From contig NC_060254.1 in NCBI RefSeq assembly GCF_921293095.1, positions 7,874,001 to 7,938,000 on the forward strand: DNA of 64,000 bases, given 5' to 3'. Positions 47,426-61,397 of this stretch are shown piece by piece. Origin of the DNA: Ischnura elegans (Eukaryota > Arthropoda > Insecta > Odonata > Coenagrionidae). How positions within the stretch are numbered: position 1 is the first letter of the stretch; the number at the start of each line of letters is the position of its first letter. A model generated the notes under the pieces. The model saw nothing but the letters and a program-made list of their open reading frames with translations, was not told where the DNA came from and made no database searches. A program made the translations under genes and the position numbers.

Positions 47426-50400
47426 TCCCTTCTCCTCCCTCCCTTCCTTTTTCCCCACCCTATGCTTACTACACCCATCCCCTCCCACCCCCTTGTCTCA
47501 AGAATTTGGTCCGAGAGCGAAGGGTTGGGCGGACGAGGAAGTGTTGTTCGTCGTAGTTTACGCTTGCGTTATCGCCTCTCCAAAGCACTCCACTCCATCA
47601 TTATCTCAGCAGTTCCCACTCACCCACCCCCCTTTCGTGTTTGCAGACGTCCGCGAGTAAGGGGACGCGTGTAAACGTTTGTGTTTTGTTTGGCGTCTTG
47701 GTTCGAGTGTGATTTGTGGACGGAACGATTGTCGCAAAAGCTGTATCAATCGTAGTATCGAATATATCTTTTTTTTTACTAGCAATCGCTTCCATTTTTA
47801 CCATTTCCCTTCATGGCGATTTTACGTGGTTTGTTTGTGTAAGTTTAATGTCATTGCTTTTTTTGCGTGTTAGGACGATAATTTATATCCTTCAATGCCT
47901 CCTGAACTATGCACATGTACATATGGGTTCGCATTTACCAAATATGATTATTTTGAATGCATTTTGGTTGTATTTTATATTTTATGTACCTACTGCTACT
48001 GACTAAAACTGATTTTACAGCGTGCTTTCGACAATAACCTGGTGGTAAGGACTTTTGGTTGACAGTGTATCATTAGAGGGAATATTTATTTCTGGCGCAT
48101 TAATCCCATTATGTTGTGGTATTAATAGTTGATTTCTAGGGTTGTTAGATTTATGAGACATCGTCTTTTAGACTTTTATGTTCTGTCGATGTAACTATTA
48201 CGCCAGCTCAATGAACTTCTGACCCTCTGAAGACCTTTTTCAAGCATTTTCCTCGAGGGACCTCCGACCGTTTAACGTAAGAGTGGGTTGTGTTACGTCT
48301 GACCCCTCATTCAAATTTCAAAAGTGCCCAAAATGACCTCCATTATTGCACTGCTCACGTTCCTTGCTCTCCGATGGCTTCGTTCCGTCTCTCTCTCAGG
48401 ACCTCTGCCCTGGAAGATCATTTCCTCAATTCCACCTTCCATCCCTTTGGAATGCTGGTCCAAGTCATTTCCCCTCTACAACCTCTCTTCCTCGACGAAC
48501 AAAAGGACGGATTTCGGATATCATGGAGGGCCTTTCTTTCGGGGCCTTTTGCCGCCAAAAAAAACTCTCCTCCAGCCCTTTTGTTTTTACCCAACATTTA
48601 TGGAAACCGGCACTTATCCCCGAAATTTGCTTCGTTGGTGGGGTAGGAGGGGGGTTTATACAGTTTAGTCTCGTGGAGTGGGAGGGTGGGGTGTTACTGG
48701 CATAAGTTGGTGACGAAATTTTGTATTTCTATTCCTTGAATTGTCAGCACTTTTTCACCACAGAGCCAATTCGTATCTATAATCATTATTTAAGTTCAAT
48801 GCCCACATTGTTATAAATCCGTTAATTTGCGCGGTCCTCAAATTTAATCTGGGCACTTGTGTATGTATCATGTTGAACAGAGTAATAGTGATCCACTCGC
48901 ATACACAAAAATCGTCGTGCGATTGAAAATAATTGGCTTCCGAAATTTAATTGGTTTAATCGGAGTGTATAAGCGAAGGAACAATGCGCATGAGAAAAAA
49001 ATTGGGGGGATAGTCTCTGGTCTCCGATGCTTCCCTGGCTATGTGCCTGCGTATATGGATAAGAGTATCGGTGGAGAAAAATAAAAATTATTATTTTGTC
49101 CCTTCGTTCAGAGTATCTTGTTATATTCTCTGTTTTATAGTCACCTCCAATTGCTCTTCCCTCTCAATTCCATATCCTCAATTTCACGCGCATCATAGGT
49201 ACGTGTCCGCAACAGCTTTAATCGTCTTCCTTCCCTCTTCCAGGGGTTTCGGTTAGGCGTACCGCCAAGGTCCGCTTTGGCTTCACGTTGATATCGTGTC
49301 TGTTTTGCCCCGCGGCCACTCTTTGCGGTGTGATCCCCCTCAATCAAAGGAGGAGGCCTCTATCCTTCTCTTATCCTCCTCATAATCATCCTCCGAGTCA
49401 TTTTTTAAACGGACGTGCTCCTCTGTTTAAAAAAAAATAAACTGACCGGCCTACGTAACTTCTCTTGGGGAGTTTCTCCTCTTCGAAAATGTTGCGGTTG
49501 ACGATTTCAGCTCTTGCCTTGTTCGATGGGAATTTTTTTTCATTTGGGCGACTAAACCCACGAATTGAGGCTCTGTTTTTTCAACGCAGTCGTCTTGTTG
49601 TTGTCTACCTCGGAACCTAGAAAGAGAATCGCCATGACAAAGGTGCAATTGCAAAATGCAGGCATATATGCACTGAGTGACTGCAATAAGCGTGTAAAAC
49701 TTCTAATCCAAGAAATCGATTACTTATTCCAGTCCCTGCGAAAGTACCATGATGCGGCCATTGATCTAGCGGTTTTTTCCACTATTAGCGATTGACATTG
49801 GAACATGATGTCGATGAATCGAAACAAGTGGACCAAGTAGAGGAGCCACCAGTCCATCCGGTTCAAACTTGAATTTTGGTGCCACTTATATCGCATTTTA
49901 ATCGGTGTTTAAGAATGTGAGCTGGATGTCGACTGGCGCTGGGTGATCCAGTTATTCTCAATATTTATTTACTATTTAGTATTTGCATCAGAGAGAATTT
50001 GGATTGAAAAGTCACGAATTTTGTACGTTATATCATCACGAATATAAATTTCGGTGAATATCCCCATTCATAATTTAGGTTTCCGTGAAATTCGAATCGC
50101 TGTTGCCGTCATCGACGCCTGTGGTGACTTCAGTAAACACAATAAAATTTGCTGTGTGTGACAAGACATTCAGGGCCATTGTCGGGAATCCTCTAATAAT
50201 TTAATATTCGTGTGTCAAGAGCAATCTGCCAACCCTGGATGAAATCGTAATTGATCGGGGGAGGGGGGGGGGGACGAGGGTCGCCTGTTGTTCGCATTTT
50301 CTCCTGCTTACGGATGCGTGCTTTATCCTGGTGGGCTTATGTGCACTGGTCGTCTTTCTCTCGTAGTTTGGCGCGATTGATGCAATGACTCGATCCAAGT

Positions 50401-53400
50401 AACTGTACCTTTGTGGGAGTGCCCTCTCCGGTCCCATTTATACAACCGTAAAATTGTCATTACACATTCACCTGTTGACTCGTAGCTATTTCACTGTGAC
50501 ACCGGCTAAGTCTTGGTTGAACTGTCCTTTTTTTTCTAGGCATGCAGCAAACACAAATCAAGAGCGCTAGATTGTCGATCGGAATGGTAAAGGATGTCAA
50601 TTTTTTCCTCGGGTTATTAGACAAGGTAATTATAACAGATCTGCGATCGAAAGAAGTCCAAAAACGCTAAATATTAATGGGATACTCTGTTTAGGTTCTC
50701 GGCTCGTATGCAAGAACCTAAGCTACATACCATTTGAGTATTCTCGTGGAATTTTATGCATATGTATATATATATTAGACATGTGTTTCTCCGTGTTGGA
50801 GCTTGGAAAAAGCTTTAAACATGCTAGAAAAAGAATGATTTTTAATATGCGCTGCGATATCCGTGTTCTGTGCTCTCATCTCGACAGTTTTGGACGAAGA
50901 TTTTTCGTAGACTGAGAAAGTTGAGGGTAAGAAACACTCTTGTCCGAATGTGCGAAAGTTCACTGATTGATGTCATAGTTTGACTATTGGATTTCTGTTT
51001 AATTTTATAATTATTCCTAGTTTGAGAAAAAATGAGTCACTAACCAATTTCTTTCGTGTTACTAATTTCATCCGCATTTGAAATCTTCCTTGCTATTTTT
51101 TTCAGTTTTTGACGTAAATAGTGGAATTAATGTTAAGATTAGGTCTATCTAAGTCATTGATATGTTTATGAACATTTCTCTTTGTTCAAATATCAAAGGA
51201 AGTCTAGCGACCCACCAAGATACCTAACCGGACGTGCTCTATCACCGTTCAACTTGTTGCGTTTGCGCTTTCTTTGCTCGCCATGTTAGTGAATGTCTAC
51301 CCTCGAAATAGTCTTGTTATCCTGTTTCGCTTCTTCGAGCGGAAGTATTCCTCCAAGTGAGGGAAAGTTGTCTGTCACCTTTCATTGCAGGACTGTTTTC
51401 ATGTTCCTATATATGTACAGTTAAGGATTGTCAGCGGATACGAATATCCTAATATGAATGCGATTTTCTATTCATGTCTACAATCTAGTGCGAAAATTTA
51501 AACTTGTGGAAGTCTGAAGGTAAATAAATATTCATGATGCTTAAAACTTTTTTCCAGTTTGTAATAAATTATTTTTTCCGACGTTTCATATTTTTTATTT
51601 TGTTCAAAACAATGTGAAGTAGTGACAATTATCTGGCTAAAGTGTTGCTTTTGGTGTGCTGTTGTGGATGTGAAGATTAGATTTTCTTCTGTCTCTTTCG
51701 TGGACGCCATCAAATATTCTTATTCGTTTGAAAATATAGTGCTGTATTTTTTTTAGAACAGTTTTCTAGTGTATGCAACGGACTGCGAAACAGACAAAAA
51801 ACGTCTCCTGCAGTTTGGCTACGTCCAAATATGCCTGCGGGTAGCTATGTTTTAATGTAGAGCCGATTTACTGTTTGGTGTCCACCAATTCTTCTCATAT
51901 CTGAGAAGTAATGACATTTTGTTTTCTTTCGATCATGAAAAGAAGGAACCTTGTACATTAGCTCACCTCGCCGCTGTCGCTGTTTTTTTATTGATACTTT
52001 GTGACATTGATACCTTTTGTCTGGATTGCCTCCTCTAGTTGTCCGCCTCATTAATTCCATATTTTTCCCCCAGAAAACCTCCATCACTTGTTCATCACGT
52101 GTGTCATGATTTAGAATGAATCGCGTCTTTGCGTCGGTGCGATTTGTGGTGATAAAAAGATGGCAAAATTATTTTTTAAGTCTGTCTATTGAGTTCTACG
52201 CGGTCCTCTTTAGCCGTTGTTCTTTGAAGGTCTCGGAAGGAAAGTAATGGACCGTCATTTTGTTTTGACATGAAGGCGGAGTCATTTTTCTCATTTCTTA
52301 TGAGGATTTCTCATTCGTTTTTGGAGATTCGATGATGGAGTGGGTTTCGGGAAAACGCTTCGAAGTGTAAATCTTTTGAATGGGAGGGTGTCTACGTAGA
52401 TATCCCCTTTCAAAAATGCCTTTTGTCGGCGAGAATACTATTTGTTCGAATTAGGAATGACTTACGTTTTTCATTCTATTTTATTGGCCGTGAACCCATG
52501 ACTGTTGTCTAACTTTAATTTTGAGGAATTTGGTTCTGGGCGGTTTTTGGCCAATAATCTATTACTTGTCGACCGTTTTGGGACCTAAATGGAGTTAGAC
52601 AATATGAGCATTTCAGTGATTCCTATTTTACGATTTGTAAATAAAATTCGTGTTAATATTTCTCGATGGAATTATTCCTCATCTTAATCAATGGATAAAT
52701 AATTTTGTGGTGGATGTGAATCTCTTCTCATAATCGTCTTCTATCATAATACGTCAGGTTCTGGGAGAAAAATTCCTCACTCTTGATGGTATTAAGCTTT
52801 CTTCCGGACCCCTCTGCACTACTTCTAATGGTGGGAACATGCTCTCTTGTGGCTGCTGATGCTTCGCTCGGATACCGGATTATATCCTATCAAACTCAAT
52901 AATTTCCTTGCCAGCAATTATGACGCGTAATCGTACTATTTTCTTTATTGCAGTTACTTATCCATTGCAGTTTTCATCATTAGAAGTGCAGTGTATTTTT
53001 ACCTATTTTTTCGTAATTTGCTGAGTATAGGCGCGCGCCGTTCTGCTCTTTCGTTTGATAGTTTCTTTTTCCGACTTGTTAAACGCATAATTTTACATTA
53101 ATTCCGAGCTTTGCGTTTCATCCGTTATTGCTTTCGAGCACCAAAAAGGTTCTCAGTTAATGGCGTCTTCTGCTTATTGGCAGTTTATAGTGGGCAGTCA
53201 AAACCAATCATCCAAAACGACTGTCATTGAATGGTTGAACTTTTGCTCCGGCATTTTCGATGTCACAGTGGTCGATTTTATGTATTTATTTAAAGGAGCG
53301 ATTGATTCTATCAGCTTGGACTAGAGTTCTCTCGCCAATGGCTCATATTTTTTCTGTGCCGCCGCTCTCATCTCACGTTCTCCAACGCTCAAAAGTGTCT

Positions 53401-56400
53401 TCAGTGCCGCTCGTTCGTTTTGTCTCGTTTACAGCGTCGCGCTGCCCAATCTCAAATTGCCCGCTCGTTTTACGTGCGGTTTTCCGGTCCATTAAAAATT
53501 ATTCCGCGTTGTTGGCTGCCCTTCATCGTCTATGAATGGTGGGGAGCGGAGAATAAGCCGGTGACGTTACTATCGAAAGACTTCATCCGTTGACTCTCAG
53601 GCCATCCTTACTCACTAATCATGATGGTTTCCTTTGATGGAAAGTAATATTTCTTCCCGAACTCGCAGAGTTTATTTTTAAGATATATTCCAATTTAATA
53701 ATCGATATTTTCCGCTCGTTTCGTCGGTGTTAAAATATCCCCGTTTGGTTAATAACGAAGTGAAAAGCGATATAGTCTGAGTAAATTATTCCTTTTCGAG
53801 GTTTTCTTTTAGCGACGACATTTTAGATTGTGGCGAACTCCCCAAGATAATAAAAAATGGATCAAATCTATCGAGTCGAAGTCATTAAAGTCTGTGGATC
53901 AGACATACTTGTTAATATCGTGCCCTCAGTATGTGAAACGGCTTTTTAACGAGAGGTGTAAAATTGCTCATTTTGGCGCCGCATTTTATCTCAATTGGTT
54001 TTAAATGTGAGCAAAGACTTTTTTGCCGCTCCGTGTTCATGCATTTGTGAACGCGTTTAATTAATTCTGGACTTAGATTATAAAATTAATTTTTAAATTT
54101 ACTGTCGTTAGAGCATAATGTCGTGCTAATCAGTGCCCTTTTTAATACCAGCTTTATAGTAAAACGTTATTTTTTCTACTTTGGGTCTAAAGATACTATT
54201 TGTGTTAGTTACAGTTTTTAGAACGTGTGTTGAGTTGAGGAATGGTCTAACATCGCCCCTGGTTGGGTGCTGCGAATTGTTATTGCTGTTCAACATACAT
54301 GAGGAAATGTCACTTTTCCACTAATGACCAACAAGTTTCATATCATCTGGGATATTTGTTTAGATTTGTTCATGACTCTTAGGATTGTGTTTGATACGAA
54401 CATCAAGACTTGAATGGAAGAAACATATGAGGAGAAAATGATAAGAGAAAATTCTGGAAAAGGTTAAAATATTGTATTTTATCTTAGCTTAGGTTTAAAT
54501 GCCTCACTAAAAAATCGAAATTAAAAAGGTCAATACCTCAACGTATGCAAAAATATATTCCCCATCCTATTAACTACCTCCTCCACTTTATCGGATATGT
54601 CATCCGAAAGGGAAACGGAGATATTCAGTTGGCCTTTTCTTTTTGCACCCCCAGGTATCCTTTTCTGATCGAAATCTTCTTACTCACTCTTCGTAAACAA
54701 CTCCAGTATTGAGTCCTCCAATGGAGTCCTCTTGGACACAATGAAACTAAAGGAAAAGCTGAAATATTGCATTTGGTCTCGGCTTAGGTTTAAATACATC
54801 ATTAGAAACTCACAGGGTCTCTACTGTTTAATGTCGAACTGTGAATGTCTAATGCTGGGTCTATGTTAAGATAAAAGGCAATATTTTAGGATTATGCAGT
54901 TGGCTTGTTCGTATGCTATTCGCCTCCTCTCGTCCGCACCTTTAGGAATCACATCCTCTCGTTGTCGAGGCGCAGCCCTAGCATCCCGCACCCGTCATAT
55001 CCCGGATGGACCCAATTGAGCCTCCCCTCTCCATTACCCCTTCTCCTTATGAACCCCTCTCCTCCCACGCACTCTGCGTCTATATACCCCCTCTATCGCG
55101 TTCACCACTGTCGGGGCACGGGTGTAACCTCGTCCCTCCGTATGTAATGGACGTAATTCCTTAATGGCGAGCGGAGGAGACCGGCGCGCTTCTTCTCTAT
55201 TTATTATTTTTAACATTCGTCCCCCTGACGACGGGCACTCTTCGCGAGACAAACCTTCTGCCCGTCCGAGCGTCCAATCAAGGGTGTGCCTCCATCCACG
55301 GGAAGACGTTCGGCCATTTTTTTTTATGGATCGTAATTCCCTCTGCGTCCACGGTACCAGCTCAACTAATTTGTAACTGGAACAATTTTGAAGGAGCCGA
55401 TCTCATTGAGATCAATTTAGCGAAGACGGCAGAAGTGTTTTTTTTATTTTTAACGAGAAGGAATTCATCTAATTCCGCGTTCTGGGTCTTCTTAGAATTA
55501 CGATTTGGTTGAAAGATGCGTGTTTGCGCTTTGATGGTTGGGGCTGAGTGTGGGGCATTTGAGCATGCCGTTAGGATATTGCTACGAAAGGAAAACTCGG
55601 TGCTCTTTGTGTTCAGAGAATTTCTCTACAAATATGCATAGTATACATTATGTATAGTTTAGCATTAGATCACACTAATAGATTGGTTGTTAGTAATTTG
55701 GGATCAATATTCAGCGTTAGCTTACATATACACTGCGGAATCGAAATTATTATTAAAAGATTTTTTGTACAGGCACGTAATGAGCTTGAAATCGGCGACT
55801 AAGCATTGGTACGTCTATGTGCTGTTGTTGTTTTATTAAACTGCTGTGTATGAAGAATTAGCAAATGGCCTATAATATAGGTGTAGTGATCACGACCTAT
55901 GATATTTTAGTGCATACTTAGTTGGTGAAAAACAAGTACTCAAGTACAAGTAAACAAGTCGGCAGAAGTATTGATTTTTGTTTTACTTTACATTAGCTGA
56001 TCCAACGAGTTTTCCTTACGAGATCTCACATATACTATTTCTCGCCGAGTAGATTTCTCAGAAGTGAATACCATTATACTTTTCTTTCCGTTCCGGGGCC
56101 TAATATGGCGAATCCAATTATCTGGAGCCATGCATGTTCACTCTTGTAAATCCATAGTTACGCGGATTCATCGTATGTATCATTTGTTTTAGTGAGATCC
56201 TAATTTCTTAAGTTGTGGAACTTCCCCCTGAATGTGCGATCAAGCCTGACTACACTTCATCATGATAAATTTTTAATTTTGTCGAAATATTTCCAGAGCT
56301 GTATGATTTTCCTTCTATCCTTTACCTCTCTTCTAAGGTAGCAAATCAGTATCGTGGAAATGATTCTGTTTAGTTATGTTTTTTTACGTTAAAACTGCGA

Positions 56401-56960
56401 AGAAAAGTTTTTGTAATTCATGACGGTTGTGTAAATTTTCAGAATATTAAAAAAAAGTTGCATAACTGAATCTCATATTAGTTCACCTATCCTTGGAGCT
56501 TAGGACATCATCGTAAATAGTAGACAAGTGTTACGATCAAGAAATGATACTATTCATCTCTGTCAACCGCTTGCTCAGTTCGTTCGCATATATTTGTAGT
56601 GTTCCCTTCTGATCTCATTTTTCTCCGTCTCCTTTTGCATCTACGACATTGAAAGCAGTTTATAATTGCCGCGTCAGGCAACGAAATGGAGGAATTGTGA
56701 GGGGTGTGGTTGCCAAGAGAGATAAGTGAGAGACAATGGCTCGTTGAAATTGTCCTTCCCTGCACCCTGTTCTATGATTCACTTATATCCGTGAGCGTTG
56801 CGTGTTACGCAGCCTCAAGGCTTTGGTGAACGCTGTCCTCTCCCACGGTTTACTTTAACACATCCGCGATCCATCCTCCCTCGCCGGCGGCCCTCAGGAG
56901 TCGGCGTGATCGAGAACTCAGTCAATCGAATTCATCATACAAAAAAATAATGTTTGCGTA
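47426..56960. other. Intronic sequence without recognised features
   Basis: Nearly 10 kb. C/T-rich stop-poor patches occur at about 47.43-47.67, 48.3-48.7 (open in all three plus frames for more than 110 codons each) and 54.9-55.34 kb. An 11-G run lies at 50263-50273. The rest is AT-rich. No exon, transposon terminus or RNA gene was identified. Confidence 0.4.
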
Positions 56961-57640
56961 AATAGCTCTGAAGAAGCCAGGATCCGTCAATCGTTTTGTG
57001 GGGGAAGGTTTTCGGATGAAAAACTAAAGGAGAGGTGCTATTTCGCGCTAGTCAGGTCACTCCTTGAACATGCAGTCGACATGTGGGATCCAACGCAGCA
57101 AGTCTTCATCCGTGAGCTTAATAAATTTAAAAAAGCTGCGCGATTCGTCAAAAACTGCTTCGAGCGAACAGAAGGCGTTAAGGGCGTTTTACAAGGGGCA
57201 CGGAATTGCGCAGGTTAGAGCTGCATTAATTTCTAAAATGGCGTGGAATTGCGCGAATGCATGAACGAAATTAGGACAGGGGCTATTTTGCCGTCTCGCA
57301 TCCACGCATTCTGGCATGTGTTCTAGTAATTCACCGCTTTACACAACGCAATTTTGATTGCTCCTTCGCACGTGCGTCAGATTCCGCAATTCCGTGTACC
57401 TTGTAAAACGGCCTTTACACAAATTTTGCGCGAATTTGACTGTGAGCCGCTTCGTTCTTGGAGGCTACGTGCTAGGATTAGATTGCTTGAGTAATTAAGA
57501 GTTGGGTAGGGACACGGAGAATATCATCTTAGACCATACGTAGGTCCGACAAAAACGATGCATTAAAATAGGTATTTTGTCTAACGGATATGTATAGGAA
57601 TTCGTTTTTACCCCGAACGTTAAAGGACTTAAATCGCGCA
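56961..57640 (+). mobile_element. LINE reverse-transcriptase C-terminal region, split by a MITE
   Basis: From 56961 one frame reads through GRFSDEKLKERCYFALVR, then LLEHAVDMWDPTQQVFIREL and KKAARFVKNCFERTEGV at 57177. This matches the post-palm 'K-E-x-x-Y-x-x-L-V-R-x-x-L-E-x-A...W-D-P' block and the following 'R-A-A-R-F-V' of CR1/Jockey-type LINEs. A MITE occupies 57181-57414. Beyond it the same frame resumes with QILREFDCEPLRSWRLRARI, then RLLE and a stop. Later pieces (HGEYHLRPYVGPTKT, RFYPERYKDLN) match the end of such proteins. It has a few in-frame stops, so the copy is dead. Confidence 0.8.
57181..57414. mobile_element. Harbinger-like MITE with TTA duplication, inserted in a LINE
   Basis: 234 bp with inverted ends starting AGGGCGTTTTACAAGG and AGGCCGTTTTACAAGG, 27 of 30 positions matching. 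TTA lies outside each end (57178-57180 and 57415-57417). The LINE frame stops making sense inside the element and continues correctly after it once one TTA is discounted, which confirms both boundaries. The ends resemble those of the MITE at 42624 (AGGCCTGGTTACACG). Confidence 0.9.
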
Positions 57641-60204
57641 GGACGCGCATCTCGTATTCTTTGTTTCTTTCTTTTTTGTCAACGGCTAATGTCCTAACAC
57701 CCTCCGCTACACGCCCATGGAGAGGGCGTGCGGGGTAGTATGCAGGTGCAATTTCTTAATCAAAGAAGTGATTGATTTAAACATATTACTTAGGATATTC
57801 AAAATAAAAAGAAAATCGCTACGATTCGTTTATATCGTCGCAAGTACACTGAAAGAAAAAATTGGTTGTGGTATCCAATAGTTGGATCCCACACCCAATT
57901 TAAATGGATGCTGGGGCGCCATCCAATTAGTTGGATGAGGCAGCCATTTTAAATGGCTGGGTAAGAGATGGCTGTGACAACCAAATCGTTGGATACCTCA
58001 GCCAGCGTCGTTGCGTCTTATGCCCATCTATATTGGATGCCGCAGCTTTGCGAAATTGTTGCCGTAGCGTTTAATGAATGGGTAATATTTTAGCGGATAT
58101 TATAATTATTATTACTAGTGACACCAGTTAAATATTGTATGTAGGTTGTATAATAAAAGATAACAATGATATTTTAATATACGCCTTTATTAAAAAATGG
58201 AAGAAACTTTTTATAAAGAAATTAAAAAAAAACATACATATGCTAAAAGTACTCAAGAAAATTTTCCACATTTTTCCAAACAGAACATTCTACAATGCCA
58301 GATTTATCAATCCTGCCAAGACATCTTCATTATCATAGCTATCAATATTCCGTACACTTTCCTTCCTCTCCTGCAAATATGTGTGACTTGCTTTTGACTT
58401 TTACATCAATGACAGAAATAATTGGCTTTAAACTGTAGTAACAAAGCCCAATAAGTCATTTAACCCCAAATTATCTTCAAGAATTCCAAAGAGAGAAAAA
58501 AGAATTCTCTGCTTGCCAACCTCTGCATCAGCCTCATTTCCATACCTATGCATACAATTTATGCCTTCCACAAGGATGTTAAAAACCTTAGAGTTTTTGT
58601 ATTTTTTCTATTTGTACAATGAGAAAGGAGGGCTAAAAAGATATTTCCTAATAATGAGGTGTTTAGTGGCGAGACATAGAAGTATAAGTGCCCCTCACCT
58701 TCTAGCAGTCCTTTTACTAATTACATGTTCATCAACTTAAAAAAATCTACATTGTTCTCCTGTGACGCACTCCCCCTAACGGCAAAGGGACTTTTATCTT
58801 ACATTTCCACTTGGGCATGATTTAAGTGGCTTCGAAGAGCTCATATGAGAGCGGGCATTCTAACTGCTTCCATCTGTGGCTAAATGTTTTCTACTTTTAA
58901 TATCCGGAATTTATTTTCTTTTTCATCATGGCAACTATGACGAAGGCGTGACTACTTAAGACGTGATTGCTCCAGGCGTGGTCATTTATATCCGCATGGG
59001 ACCTATGAGACCCATTAGTGTCTCGTGAGTTTACCACACATTAATATTAGGCTCTCAAGGAGATGGACCGTGACGTCTCTTGTTTACTTAAATGCATTTT
59101 TTTGACCTCAATTTCGTCCCTCAGCTTAATCAGTCTTAGTGGACCATGGCATTAGTGGACTATCTCTCTTGAATCCTCCTTCTAGTAACGGCAAGATTCT
59201 CGAGAAGAACGGAGTGAAATGAGTTCACACTCGATTTTCAAGGAATTAACTGTGCGTACTTTGGATTCATGTGTCGAAGATGAAGTTTTTCAGTGCTTCT
59301 TGTACAATCAAATGGTTTGAAGTTGTGTGTGTTCCTTTTCGTTTTCTTTGAAAGTGTGGTTTAATAGGTAAAAGTTGTGCCCATTCTGTTCTCAGGTAGC
59401 CTGTTATTTTTGTTTGCATTTTTAGACTCCCTATTTTATGTCACCTCTAGTTAATGTAATTCAAAAGAGTCCTTTTCTTTCTTAAGTGGAATATTTACCT
59501 CCTATAACTTCAGGGAGAAGTGAATAACATAATAGATAACAACTTCCCAAAAACCCGGTCATTCCAACCCCTGTTTCGACATATACACAGTTCAACAGCC
59601 AAATATCGGGAATAGATATCAGGAAGATGAAAATTCTGCAAAATGTAAGTACAAATTTAATAAGTGGTAGTCCAAATTCCATGGTATAAATTTTGAATAA
59701 TGATTAGAATGCTATAAACATTCGAGCTGGAGGTTTCACTAATTTTCCGATGTCTATCACATAAAATTACCCAAGATATTTTAAATACATCTAATTAATG
59801 TAATACTGGAGGCAACGTATGAGCACGTGTAACGCATATTTTGCTAAGGACACTTGTTAGAGGCTAATCATAAATGAAGACGTAAGTGTACATAAACGTC
59901 GTAGTCCCTCAAAATTTCTTAGAAAACATAATTTTTACTGTAGCCATCACTGTATCGCGAGCATATTCAAATTTGACATGTGGCAAATCTTTGCAAGGGG
60001 CAGAAAAAATCAGTTGCCTTGCACACTCACAATAGATTTTTGATGATATATAGTCACGTACATATATCAAATGATTTTCAAGATGAAAGATTTTCAATAG
60101 TCACAAAATTCATAAATACATTAAGGTCAATTCAAATAATAAATGATAGTCTATATCCTTTTAAAATGATACTACCTTCGTGCTTCCGTACATGAAGTAT
60201 TTTA

Positions 60205-60305
60205 TCACCTTTCATTTACTTTTTCTGAAGGCCCAAAGGGAGGCACTTGACATTCAACGTCCTCTCTCGTCAACATCTTTAGGTTTGTATAGTCAATGTA
60301 TTCAT
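60205..60305 (-). CDS. SAM-like protein of the transposon, exon 2
   Basis: Acceptor TTTCTTTTTGCAG at 60306, then two bases completing Asp and 32 codons: EYIDYTNLKMLTREDVECQV then PPFGPSEKVNER and TGA. In SAM domains the C-terminal half reads 'I-D-x-x-x-L-x-x-L-T-x-E-D-L-x-x-x-I-P-x-x-G-P-R-x-K', and this exon follows it closely. A GTAAAT at 60214-60219 (minus strand) could act as a donor after Glu-Lys and lead to more exons downstream, so the TGA may be only one of two ends. Together with exon 1 the product is 55 residues, about one SAM domain. Confidence 0.5.
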
Positions 60306-61330
60306 CTGCAAAAAGAAATTATTTGACCATTAAAAATACTCATGCTGGAAAAAGAGCTTATTTAAGATTCCATTTTTAATTATTTCTGAGATCAAAGAAA
60401 GAATGCTGCTGAATGAATGAATGATGATCAAAGAAAGGTAATACTCTAGCTAAATAGTCTTATTGACCATACTTAAAATCTCTACACCATTAAATACGTG
60501 TTTCGTTTCCTCTTTTACAGTTAGTTGCCTAGGTTATACATGAAAAGACAGCAACTTCCTACTCTTAGCATAAGCCATTAATGCATTAGATAAATCAGCA
60601 TCCATTTTTTGCACGTGTAAACATCAAGAGTTAGTATATCAGGAGAAAAATTATAGATAAAATTCTGTGATATGTTACACAGCTTCGAATACGGGCAGAA
60701 AAGGTCTATATCGACCTGAGTTCTAAATTTCGCGACACACAGTTCTGAATTGCAGCTCATACGCATGATATTGTATGCATTTAGAGTACAGGCCTTGAAT
60801 AATTAGTATACAAGTGTCTGCATTTCACCTTGCGTAGTGATACTCAGGCTATAGTTTGCATGAAATTATCATTGATAATGAAATCCATATCCAAATGATA
60901 ACTATCAAGTACTTTTTCACAAATTTTTATCTCGTTATAGCCTTTTTTGAGTCACATGATATCACATCTTTCATGAGAGTCTGGCTTCTGGTGATGATCC
61001 TCGAGTTGACACACATTTAGTGGATATTGAATTTGCGAAAAACTGCTTGAAATTTTTCCTTAATGGATTAATTGAGAATTCCAATGTATCATTTAGTAAT
61101 AGTGCTACACATGTACTAAATGCAAGCTAAAATGTATTCATTCATTTAGTAACAAAAACCATAATTTATATGGCAGTCGTTGAAAATTGACCGGAATTAT
61201 TTTCGAGAAAACAAGGGTTAAAAACACAAAATCCAACCTGAGGATAACATTAAATAACAAGATAAAACCTTTAACGGCGAAATATAATAAGAGTTGCGCA
61301 TAGTAACGGAAGTACAATTAGCAAGCTTAC

Positions 61331-61397
61331 CAGTAAATTTTCCCGCGAGAATGGTCAGGTCCAAAGTATCAAGAAAATCCCTAGTTTGATTATCCAT
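61331..61397 (-). CDS. SAM-like protein of the transposon, exon 1
   Basis: ATG at 61397-61395 begins 22 codons plus one base, MDNQTRDFLDTLDLTILAGK then FT, closing at a consensus GTAAGC donor. The residues F-L-x-x-L-x-L-x-x-L-x-x-x-F match helix 1 of a SAM domain, and the split Asp codon joins exon 2 in frame. SAM-domain proteins are known from some animal repeat-associated gene families, where they mediate protein-protein self-association. Lying just inside the right terminus and reading inward suits a transposon-encoded gene. Its role in mobility, if any, is unknown. Confidence 0.5.

Noticed and set aside
48290..48705. Three overlapping plus-strand ORFs of 114-119 codons
   Set aside because: All three frames are open at once because the stretch is C-rich and stop-poor; no frame shows coding features.
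59482..59690. Third exon of the SAM-like gene after a TTTTGCAG acceptor
   Set aside because: The acceptor is good, but the phase-compatible frame stops after about 42 codons and shows no SAM-family continuation, so it was not annotated.
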